From the NCBI GenBank assembly GCA_013400155.1, contig VXBM01001879.1, positions 42,927-106,926 of the forward strand: 64,000 bases of DNA, read 5' to 3'. Under the pieces are notes generated by a model. The model was not told the DNA's origin and made no database searches. It worked only from the letters and a program-made list of their open reading frames with translations. A program made the translations under genes and the position numbers. Position 1 is the first letter of the stretch. Every line of letters begins with the position of its first letter. Positions 12,284 to 22,690 of the stretch are shown here, one piece after another. Origin of the DNA: Helopsaltes ochotensis (taxonomy: Eukaryota > Chordata > Aves > Passeriformes > Locustellidae).

Positions 12284-15200
12284 AAAAAAAGAGAGAGGGA
12301 GAAAACCCTCCAAAACGCCAGTATTTTGTATTTCTAAAAAACCTTCTCCATCCTCCCTCTCATCTGATGTGGTTCTATTCTCACCCCTCCCTTCCTCCAT
12401 AAAGCATACAGCATGGGTTCCCATCTTGGTAATGTCAGGGGCAAGTCCCATACCTGGGGTACAGGCAGTAGTTAAGGGGAAGGTACAGTCACTGACCCCA
12501 CAACCCTACACCCCATCATCTCAGCTGCTTCTCTCCTCTCATTCTCTGCTCCCTGCCACTCTCCATCTCTTCAGGACCTCTAGATTTCTTCCCTTTTTTG
12601 AGCAGTTGGCTCAAGCAGTTAGCAACTAGCTTTCCCTTTTCAAAACACGAGTAGGGCAACCTGACTGGCATAAAAACACTTAAGGTTTGAACACTGTATG
12701 CTGCAGGTTAAACAGCTTCCACCACACAGCTGTGTGGCCTGGCACTCCACAAAAGAACAGAGAAAGCACCTCTAAGAGTGTCTCCCTGGCCTCCTGTCTG
12801 TATCACCCTTTTGCACAGTTTGGTAAAGGAGAGCCATTTTCTCTCCCAGAAAAGCACATGGTATATAGTAGAAGTGAACAGGCAGCATCCAGAGATTTGA
12901 CACAACATAGAAACAGTGACACTATACAGAAACACAATCAAGCATAAGAGGTGAAGGAGGAACCTGCACCTGAGAAAGACCTAGAAAAAAAACCCCATAC
13001 AATCTGTGTGACTGCAAAGAAAAAAATCCGAGATTTTTCATCAGGCTGTGGTTTAACATAAGCTCACCTATTTTTGCTGTTGCTTTCTTTTCAATTTGGT
13101 TGTGGTAATTAATAAGAGGAGATATTTTGGTCACTGCAGTGGAACAAACACTTGAGAATGTTTGTTCCTCATAATCCACAATGCCACAAATCTATCCTTG
13201 GAAGCAGTGTAGTAAAAAAGGAAATAAAAGTTTACAACATAAGGGAAAAACCAGGCCCACCATGTTACAAATGTCCTTCACAACCCATACCAGGTAAAGC
13301 AGAGAACAACAAGTATCCCAAGAAAGGAATATTACGGCAGGGTAAAATTCAACTTGGCACACACTATCAGCACAAAATATTTCAAAATTTATGCTTTTCC
13401 TAGCATAGGTCAAGATCAGTGTGATTCAAGGAGAACATTGTTTTTTGCGCCACATGGGAATAGATGCCCCTGTTTCTACATGTAATATTTTCTGACTGCT
13501 GGTGCCCTCCACAACCTCTCAACTCCTGATGGCAAATGTGAGCCCACCTAAATAGGCTGAAGCAATAGCTCTGCTCCTGCACTCTAACCCAGCTTCTTTC
13601 TGCCTCCAGAGCCCTCCTTCCTCCTCAGGAGTCAGAGCCCTTGATGAAAAAAATGTTCTCTACAAGCAGAAGTTCTGGGAAGAGGGAAACACAAAAATAT
13701 ATTGGACTCCAAATTGGATTGGTCTCCCTTCAACTGATCCCAATGATTTGTATAATACACCATAGAGCAAGAACGCTTACCTGAGTATCACTTTCTATTG
13801 AGGTTTAACTTCAATTCATACCTTTTGAGGAATTATATTACATTATATGAAGCTTATGTATTTTAAAAAAATATTGCAATTTATGATTTGCATGTTTTAT
13901 TGCCTTATAATTATAATCCAACAGTGCCATCCACTGCTTTTCCAAATAAACTTTGCTTAGTTTCTCCCTGAAGTTTTATTTCATAAGTCATGGAACTATA
14001 ACCGAACAGTTTGACTATGTATACATACAGAGCATATATGAATGTGTGGCCAGATGTAGGGATAAAAAAAACTTACAGAGCAAAATCAAAATTGTAGTCT
14101 GGTGATGTTCATAAGGGATTACCAGAACTGTCAAACAAAACCTTTCTGTGCTATAGATAACACTACATTTCATAGTTGGAAAAACCACACTCCAAAGTCA
14201 TACCAAGAAAGCTGTGTGCATAATTGTATAATACTTCTTGAAGTCAATCCAATAAAATAATGCCTTTCAACTCAAACTTTCCCCAGATATAATCATGGAG
14301 CCTAAGGGAACAGAACGCCTTATGCTGAGAAATACGAAGTAATTCTTGCGGATTCTTTGGGATTGCTGCTTTGGCTGACAGTGGCCATTACCCCAAAGAC
14401 CCATGATTTCAACACCGCAATTTTCTGATATGTCCTGTGATGGTTGGACCTCCAGATCTATTGAACTGTGCAAAGATTGATAGAGATTTGAAGAAAGTGG
14501 CAAGCATGTTCCCAGGACACCATTAATGGTACTGCCTTTCCAGCAGGACACTGTAAAAACATAGCTTGAGTTCAATCAAGGCACTGCTATTTTCTCATAT
14601 TTTATATGTCATATATCAGATGTTGTACATGCATGTATACATACACGTACACATCTACATAGGTAAATACCCGAGTACCCACACAAACACCAACTTCATG
14701 TTCCTCCACAGACACCTATAGCTATACAAAGTAGCAATTACATGTACTTATTTTAAATAGTTCTTAAAATTTTGCTTCTAGCTCTGTATTTGAGAGCTAT
14801 AGTTAGTGTCTTTTACTTTTATCAAACCAACACAGACTAAAAACTTATATAAATGGCCAACTGAACATTTCTCTTTTAGGAAAAATCATTACCAGAAAGG
14901 GCCTACAAAGGTTTTCATGGTAGGACATGAAAGAAGCTCCAAGTCAAGTATTCAACGAATCAAAAAATCCAGCAAGTGACCTACAAGGTCATTCCCAGAC
15001 AGCAAAAGGCATGATTATCTTTCATTTTATGTTCAGGTTGGATCTGAATTTGGGGGCCACTAACAAATGCTGCATTAAGCAGTTATTCTGTCTCTGCCAT
15101 GAAAACTTGATGCTATGGTAACACAGTTAAGCACAATTCACAGAAGGAAGTTTCCAAATCAGTGGGCAACTAGATTGAAAACAAGCAAAAAAAAAAAATT

Positions 15201-16689
15201 ACTACAATTAAGGGTTTTGTGTTGTACTGCATAAAAACTCCCAGGCAGGGAACTACATCTGGAAATTAATCAGCAGCCTTAGTGTCAATAAAAACAGCTA
15301 TTACATATGGGTTTACCAACTTTGCAAGGATGCTCATGGACATACACCACATATCAGCTACTTAAAAGTGATCTGTTGACCACCTTAAAAAAGATGAAAC
15401 CAAAGCCAACATCACTGTACAGATCCATTACACTTCTTGACATTGAAAAGCAGAATGAAAATATACTGTTTAATTTGGTTTGCTAACCCATTTCTTAACA
15501 AAATACAAAATTATCTACACTTTAAATTATCCTCTGAAAGCATATCATGACCAGAAAGGACTTACCAAATCTTGTCCCAGGGGATGAGAAAGAACTACTA
15601 GGTGTGTAAAACTGGGAGCAAAGTGGTAAGTTTTTTTAAAAAAGCTAAGAGGATCATGTTTATACAAGTACTACTTCTGCCAATACCTCCCACCACAGTA
15701 AATTTATCTAACCCTTGAATCATCAATAGCACATGAAAAAAACTACAAACATCTATCTGGACAATTCTGAGCCAAAACTCAGGCACATGGACTTGTATAT
15801 TCTGTCATCAAAAATAAAGCATTGTAGCACATTCCTTCTATAGTTCAAAGAAATAGTAAGAAAATTATGAATGCTTTAGTGTCAGCAAAGGGAGCTACAA
15901 AAGCTGCCTGGGCTTACACTGCTCATGACCACAGCTTCACCATATGCAGTTAAAAAATAGTAACTCTGATTGACAGTATTTATCAGTTTTGTTTATGTGA
16001 AACTAAAAGGAAGACTTGTAATACACTGTAGAATGTCTAATCTGACACTGTATTGTATACTTGGAGTGAAAACAGTAACAAAATGTGGGCAAGTTCAGTA
16101 GCTAAATGCATGGTTTATGACCGAGAAAACTTTCAGAACAAAAGCTCTTTTTTGCCTATTATGTACCAGGGCCATGCTTTTAAAAGATGAAACCCAGCAT
16201 GTTTATGAGGCCATAAAATTTTGGAAAATTATTCCTCAAATATACAGACATATATATACACACCTAACAACTAATGAAAAGCCTTTTCAGTCCCAAAGGC
16301 CATGCAGAAAGAAGAAACAGCCTTCCCTTCCTGCTTCTTTTTATTTTACCAGTCAGACAGACAGATTCTTTATATTACTCAACTATTTGTAAGGAGGAGA
16401 GTGGCAAAATGCTACCACAGCCATGGCAGAGAGCATACTAACACAGACATGAATCCAAAGGTCACATCCTTAGATGGCCTCAGCTGGAGCAGCTCTGTGG
16501 ATCTGGAAAATGAGAAACTGAAAAATAAGCCAAACAAATTTCCACAGATCTTCAAAGGTTCATGGAAGACATGGCTGGCAGGGATCTGAAGACACTATTC
16601 AGCACATATTACTGACCAAAGGGAGGATCACATTTCCTTCACCAAAAGTCACTTGCTATTAAATACAATGGTTCAGGAACACTCCTCCA
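12284..16689. other. Intergenic, nothing recognised
   Basis: Mostly AT-rich DNA. Several open frames of 60-100 codons occur on both strands, the longest on the minus strand at 14267-14575 and starting with TTG. None carries a recognisable motif or splice context. Confidence 0.55.
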
Positions 16690-16810
16690 TCTCATTCCTA
16701 AAATTTGCCAGAAGCAAGGGGGATGCAAGGAAACACTTCACTCTCCTTATCTTCTCTTCAAAATACCCTCTGCTCACTGCTACCGGACTCTGGGGTAGAT
16801 GAGGTTCTGG
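16690..16810 (+). mobile_element. Ancient CR1/L3-type LINE tail (remnant)
   Basis: The run TTTGCCAGAAGC ... TGCTCACTGCTACCGGACTC ... GGGGTAGATGAGGTTCTGGTC follows the 3' part of old sauropsid CR1/L3-like elements, which read roughly GCCAGAAGCTGGG ... GGCCACTGT..GACAGGATACTGGGCTAGATGGACC..TGGTC. Divergence is heavy and the ends are approximate. Confidence 0.45.
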
Positions 16811-17606
16811 TCAACTGCTCTTCTTGTCCTCTTTCCTGGAAGACTTTGAAATAGCCTCTTTAAACGTACTTTGTCCCTCCCCTTGGCTCTGGAGTTTATA
16901 ATTTCTAATTTAAATCTGTCTTTCTTTCATCAACAGAGTATGCCATAAAATCTCAAAGGCCACCAACATAACAAGTTGACAGCAAAGCCAGACTGGTAAA
17001 ATGATTAATTTATGTACAGAGAGTTTACAATCTATCCATAATGAGGCATCCAGTGTGTGTTCACAATCAGATGCAGCAAACAGATGTTGGGTATAAAGGC
17101 ATATGAGAAACTAAAGTTCAGAGGAAAAGACAGAAATGGTGCCAAGGAATTTTTTTTCCTTTTCATAAAGATTCAAGAAGATAAAATTTCTCCTTCGTAT
17201 ATCTGAGATATTACAGTGCAAAAAGCTATAAATAAGTAGAAGTACTCCCATCACCTGACCTTTATCATCCAATGGCTGGCCTTCCCCTTCAGTGGGAGAA
17301 GGCAGCCTAGCTTGCACTGAGAACCCAGACTCTTCCAAGGAGCTGGAGTTGCTTTGTCAACAGAGCTGGCACTTAGAATACCAAAATCTGTTCTCAGATA
17401 AACCTGCATGGGTCACTCCACTAAAAATCACACAGTAATGTGGCTTAAACTTCTCAAACATCAAGAATATTGTCATGTCAATGTCAGCCAGAGGAATACA
17501 GCCCACAGAACAATGAAACAGCAGGTTTTAACTGTAGAAATAACCTCCCATGGAGTAATTTTTCCCTTTTAAACCCCAGGAAGGCAAGGAATCCATGGCA
17601 GGGCAA
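16811..17606. other. Intergenic spacer left of the LTR
   Basis: No gene or repeat recognised. It ends in the GCCTT target-site copy that abuts the LTR. Confidence 0.5.
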
Positions 17607-17611
17607 GCCTT
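17607..17611. repeat. LTR target-site duplication, left copy
   Basis: GCCTT directly before the LTR; it matches 18935-18939 exactly. Confidence 0.75.
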
Positions 17612-18934
17612 TCTCGTGGTTTGACCCGCCCTAGGAAGTGAGAGAGAGCTGGCTCTGAGATTGGCACCTCGTTAAACCAATGAAAGGCCATGTCACCTCT
17701 GTGAACATACATTTTCAAGACGAGAAGGCCCGGGGGCAGTTGTCTTCCTTTTTGGCCTTCAGAGAGCGAACAGGCTCTTCGGCCTCCCCTCCTCCTCCTG
17801 GGTGTGGAGGGGGAGGGGAGGCCTCCCCTGGCCCTGGCCAAGGCCTGTCAGGCGGCCTGGGCTAAGGTGAGCCTGGGCAGCGTTTGCCTGCCCGCAGCAC
17901 GGCTGTCTGCGAGCTTCGCTGCTGTTGGATCTGGGCCAGGGCTGCTGTTGCTGTGGCCTTGGCAGAGCCACCCACCCTCAGATAGAAAAGGGAGGGAATG
18001 GAACTGTGTAGCTCGCCAGGCCTACCGAGAATGGAGGGGTGGAAGATTTATCCCTGGGACGACCTGGGTGCCGTGCTTCCCCCTCCCCAGAGAGTTCGAC
18101 TAGCGCCGCGTCAAGCCTGATAAGAACTCTTCATCAGCTGCGGCTTCTGGAAGTGATGGGAGAAACAGCCTGGGAATTGTGATGCCAGCAGAAGATAAAG
18201 AAGAGATTGATGGAGTGGCCTTTTGGCCAGACTTTTCTTGTAGTAGCCATAGAAACTGAATTAATGCTCCTGTAACTTATAGAAACTGTATTAGGGGGAT
18301 GCAAGGGGAGCACTGTGTAGTAGAGATGCCAGTGCAGGAGCAAGTTAACAGAGGAGGATTGAGAAGGTGTGGTGGTGCCCTCAGAGAAAAAGACCTCTGT
18401 TCTTAAAACCCTTTGCCCCGAGGGAGAAATGGGGGCAACTTGTGTCCCAAAGGCATCCTTAAACAGGAACCCTATAAGTAGTTTAGTCCATGGATGGTGC
18501 TGAGAGCGCTGTCTATGGAAGGAGAACTTCTCAATGGCACATTTCCTCTGTGTGGTGTGAGCCATTTGTGAAGAGCATAGGCCACGAGAGACTGTGTTTC
18601 TTGTAGGAGTTTCTTTGGGGCACAAGGAAGACTCCTCTCCCTTAATAAACTAAAAAATTATTACTTTAGAGGTACTAAACCAGCTGAAAATTCCAGGTTT
18701 TGTCTCAGAAAGTTTTGGTAAAAATTAGGCAGGGGGAGGAGGAGTGGTTTAGAAGGTTTACATTCTAGATCTTGTTTTTCTTCTCTTTATATAGTGTAAG
18801 TTAATAAAGTTTTTCTTTTCATTTCTAAGTTGGAGCCTGCTCTGCTCTGTTCCTGATCCCACTCACAGCATCATTTAAGGAACCATATTCTCATGGGTGC
18901 AGTGGCATTGAGCCAGCGACTTAAACCCATGACA
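17612..18934 (+). mobile_element. Solo LTR of an endogenous retrovirus (ERVL-like), 1323 bp
   Basis: The element begins TCTCGTGGTTTGACCC and ends TTAAACCCATGACA, imperfect inverted termini of the TGTCRTGG..TTAA / TTAA..CCATGACA kind found in avian ERV LTRs. The first dinucleotide is TC instead of TG, a single decayed base. It is flanked by a perfect 5-bp target-site duplication, GCCTT, at 17607-17611 and 18935-18939; five bases is usual for ERVL-type integration. The first 500 bp is GC- and CpG-rich. AATAAA occurs at 18644-18649 and again at 18803-18808 near the 3' end, giving plus orientation. No internal gag, pol or primer-binding region is present, so this is a solo LTR left by recombination. 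The minus-strand 163-codon frame inside it is a chance frame. Confidence 0.82.
17781..17823 (+). other. GC-rich stem-loop inside the LTR
   Basis: GGCCTCCCCTCCTCC at 17781-17795 pairs with GGGGGAGGGGAGGCC at 17809-17823. The 15-bp stem has a single G-T wobble, and the loop is 13 nt. The right arm is also a run of G tracts that could form a quadruplex. Any role in the retroviral transcript is inference. Confidence 0.55.
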
Positions 18935-18939
18935 GCCTT
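18935..18939. repeat. LTR target-site duplication, right copy
   Basis: GCCTT directly after the terminal ACA of the LTR. Confidence 0.75.
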
Positions 18940-19209
18940 ATATTATCAATGTCAGTGACAGAGATCTGGCCTTGTAACCCGCTATCCAGCCCAAGACCTT
19001 TATGAAGGTCTTCAGTTGGCAAAGAAACAATCACTAGAGGATCTCTGCACAACACTGATAGTCTGCACAGCTGTGCTTTGGACACATTGCAACTCAAAAA
19101 AATTTAAAGATTGGGAGCTCTCTGTCTGCCCCAGCACATAGGAATGCAAATTTTCAGGAGTCATCTGCGCTTTCTGGATTGCATTGAAACTCTACATAGT
19201 AATGTCACC

Positions 19210-19761
19210 TTAGGTAACAAGGATGGGCTTTGTGTGGGGTTTGCACTTCATGGTTACCACTATCCAGTCCATATTTGACAAAGTTTCATCCATTCTGTGA
19301 TCTAGACTTGCTGTTTCCATGAAGGTCAAATGGTATCTCTCACCAAGCAATTCCAGGCTGGCACTTATTTCTGTTAATGCCTCATGTGACAGCACCGTGA
19401 AAAGCTTACCCTCAAGATTAAGCGTTTTGATTAAAATACGTATTTCTTCCTCACTGCTGCTGTGGGAAGATTTGTCTTTATTTCCCATTGCAATATCTCC
19501 AGCCTTTGTACAGATTTATACTGCTCCAATATATTTTTCAGTCTTATAGCTGTCAATGAGGATCAACTTTAATCTTTATAACAAGCTACTGTACATATGC
19601 CTAGAAACTACAGACAACATGTGCTCAAGTCCACACTGTGAAACAAAATTACTCCAAACGTGTTTTCTTTTCCTTGTCACTTTTTGAGTGCTGTCCTTTA
19701 AGCTTTGGTAGACACTCTGCAATTTGTTATTGCTGTGGGAGGGAACTGTTTTTGTTATCAT
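19210..19761 (-). pseudogene. Decayed coding-like frame, unrecognised gene
   Basis: A single minus-strand reading frame of 184 codons is open from ATG at 19761-19759 to TAA at 19212-19210 except for two in-frame TAA codons. Both halves and the piece between the stops read like ordinary soluble protein: KLQSVYQSLKDSTQK, WSNFVSQCGLEHML, then IDSYKTEKYIGAV, then EEEIRILIKTLNLEGKLF and SASLELLGERYHLTF. Codon use is mixed rather than AT-saturated. Upstream on the minus strand, TTCCCTCCCACAG at about 19752-19740 resembles a 3' splice site, so this could be a decayed terminal exon. No poly(A) tail or AATAAA was seen right after the stop, which argues against a simple retrocopy. I do not recognise the family. 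Chance is possible, but three consecutive protein-like segments in one frame are unusual here. Confidence 0.4.
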
Positions 19762-20982
19762 GTTATAAATGCACAGCTATCAGGAGTTTTAAGTAGTGGA
19801 AAAGGAAGGGCTGCTCCTCTTTGCTATCTCAGAAACTACAAAGTTTCTATATTGTGCCAAATTTTATCATTTTGCAGAGGATTGCTATAAATTTCTCACA
19901 CTCAGTCATCTTATAAGGCATCATTTGTATGGAGAATGGAAAATTAATAACAAGCTCTCTGTCAGCTCAATAAAGGGTGTACACCTGCCTTTGATTTTGA
20001 CAAATTTCATGTTTATAAGAACTGAAACAATAGGAGAATATGATTACTTTATAAAGGAAATATTATCAGCTAAGCGTCATAGGTAGAAGAAAATTGCTGG
20101 AGCAGAACTTAGACTTCTTGCTCAGAGAAATAAATCATAATATGTAGCTTCAAACACCAAACAGAAATGGTGGTTTTACTTATGTGAAGAAAATTATGGT
20201 CATATCTAAATTTTTAAAAATTAATTGTAGGATATTTCTGATAGAGGCTGTGCATAAATCAATTATCAAAATGAGATTTCATGTTAAGAGGACTAGTTTC
20301 ATGTGTGTCAATTACTGAGAAGAATAAATGGCTTGATACTGTGACCTTTCCTTTCTGACGCTCTACAGATCCTGCATTAGACATATAATCAACTTCACTT
20401 ACATGTGCAATACTAGCAAGTTCAGTGGAAATGTAAAAAATATTTTATTACTGTAGGGGAAAGACTCTTGTCACTCCTTTGAATCTGAATAGAAGTTTAC
20501 ATTTACTGAAAGCTAATGCCATCCTACATGATTTGGTTCATTATAGGAATATTATATCATTACCCATCATAAAAAGTAGCCAGTGGTATTTTCCAAATCT
20601 CAGAGTCATTTAGAAGCTCAAATTTAATTTATCTGAATCATATTTACAAGAAGTTATGCACTCCTAAGGCCTTCAAATGGTTTTGAAAAGTGTAAACAGA
20701 CTAGTTTCTTCCAGACCTCAAAAAGTGTGTTTTAACTGGCAGAAATGCAATTAAACAATTGGCAGTTTTTCCTTTTTCTGTGTTTCCTTCTTAAAGTGCA
20801 TGGGGGAAAAAAAGAGGTGTTAATGAACCTTTCAATAATATTTTACTATAAAGGGTTATTTTCTTCAGTATTTCTATAAATGCATATGCAGTCAGATAGA
20901 GGCACCAAAATTTCAGGTGAGGTGTACCGCAGTCTATTGTTCTGACCTCTCCCTTCTGCAATGCTATTTGAAAAAAATATGA

Positions 20983-21389
20983 TATTTTTTAAAAATTATG
21001 ACAGTTAAAGAAAAAAGTAGTCTCTCAGTATATGACAATGTAAGTTTTCACCAAAGTTGTGAGAACATGCTCTGTTATATCAAAATGTCATTGATGTCAT
21101 TAAGGAGGGATGGCAGCTGGTCCAAGTTTAAAATTGCAGCAGAATCCCCACTGGAACTCAGTTTGGATCCTACCAAAAACATTCCACTAAAAGGAAGTGC
21201 AACCACAAGGGGAATGGCAGAAGAAAAAAGATTTTGTACAATCAGGACCTACAGTCATGTTTCCTGTTTGGGTTGCAAAATGTTGGCTTTCTTTTTCCCT
21301 GCAAAAAGTGAACAACTTCTACTTCCACATTCAAGACCTACCTTTCATTTTGAAATGGGGAAAAAAGAAGCAAATCCATGGTACATAGG
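20983..21389 (+). other. Open frame running into a strong splice donor
   Basis: Open from after TGA 20980-20982, with ATG at 20998, for about 135 codons. The only stop (TAA 21391-21393) lies inside the sequence AGG|GTAAGT, so a transcript spliced here would keep the frame open. The peptide includes IAAESPLELSLDPTKNIPL and shows no known domain. No good acceptor is seen at the 5' side. Donor-like sequences are common by chance. Confidence 0.2.
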
Positions 21390-22292
21390 GTAAGTTTAGA
21401 TGCTTTGATGTCCTTCCTAGCAGACTGCCGCTGCGAAATTCAATTCTGTGCTGCTTTCAGTTTTCCAAACTTACCCTGTTTAGCAAAGTTCCGTTGGTAA
21501 TAAGGATTGAAGATTGTCAAACAGTCATTTTTTTATATCAGTTTCCTCCCAATGAATTTCAACTTCCTTGTTCATTTTCAGACAAATATGACAGAATGAT
21601 GGGTGTGAGATGAGTGAAAACTGGTATGTGGAGTCCATATGGGAAAGGTTGCAGCACATACCTTTACCATACATTAGAGGATACAAAGAGTGGACTCATG
21701 GAAATGAGAAGAGCAAGAGGAGAAGTCCTTTTGAGAGAAGTCTATGGTAAACAAGACTCTCTGGGTTGTGCTATTCATTAACTGTTTTACAAAACATGGA
21801 TTTGACCTGGTTCTTGTTTCCATATAAACATTGTAGATCCTTCCCTGTTCTTTGGAGTTGAGCATCACTGCTTTGTCTTTTCTTGGATCAACTCAATATT
21901 TCACATGTTATTAAAGGTGAGTCTCAAGTGAAAATATGGTGGGCTTATGTATGTCTAGCTAGGAATTTGCTTGGGATCAACACTTGTCATATTCCTTCTC
22001 AAGGGCTTGTAACAAATGGTTAACACAGGTATCACACAGCCTTTTCAAATCAAGATACTGGTCTACGCTAACACTGAGAGTAAAAAATACTACTAGCAAA
22101 AAAGTTTATAAGAGAAGCTAAGTCAAAAGATAAAGAAAAAACATTAAAAAAATCCAGTCATATTTAGGTGAAAACCAAGGAGAGCAGAGCCAGGCAGACT
22201 CTGCTTCCTCACATCCTAGACCAAAGCCCAGCCCCATCAGCACGTCCTGTGTGAACCAGACCCGGACAGCTCTCTCCTCTCTCTCTCCACAG

Positions 22293-22690
22293 AATGGTTT
22301 TTAAAAAAAATATTTAGTGTCCTTTTGATCTTTTGGCTCCTTGCCTTGGCATGTCTTATGACTTCGGCCGGAACCTGGAAGAGCATCTTCCTAATTAATA
22401 GCTCAGGAATTATTTCAGACTGCCACCCACCAGGACTGTTTAGCTGGATGGATTGTGTGACCTTTCGGCTGCTTTTCTTCAGCCTCTTCCCAGGGTGCTG
22501 CAAGGGACCAGTTTGTGGCTGTGTCCACAAAAATCTTGCCTACCCCAGGCAACCCCTGTTCTGTAGTGACCCTAAAAAAGGCCTACTAGGGCCTGCACCA
22601 CCCAGCTCTTCCCATGCTTCAGACACCAGCAATGCCCCATTCCCTCTTAAAATACTTTGTGTGTGGGGAATAAACAGCTCTGTATTCAAG
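22293..22690 (+). other. Candidate terminal exon with unrecognised hydrophobic-start frame
   Basis: A pyrimidine tract, CTCTCCTCTCTCTCTCCACAG, ends at 22292 and is followed by a slightly GC-richer 400 bp containing a 123-codon frame (22325-22696). That frame begins IFWLLALACLMTSAG, which resembles a signal peptide or membrane segment, and has several cysteines later. AATAAA lies at 22669-22674 and overlaps the end of the frame. Together this looks like a last exon, or like part of a decayed LTR-type element. No family was recognised. Confidence 0.25.

Noticed and set aside
11471..12451. 326-codon minus-strand open frame
   Set aside because: Almost all of it is translated N from the assembly gap; the flanks are A runs read as poly-F.
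18134..18625. 163-codon minus-strand open frame
   Set aside because: Lies wholly inside the solo LTR on the opposite strand and has no retroviral or cellular motif; chance frame.
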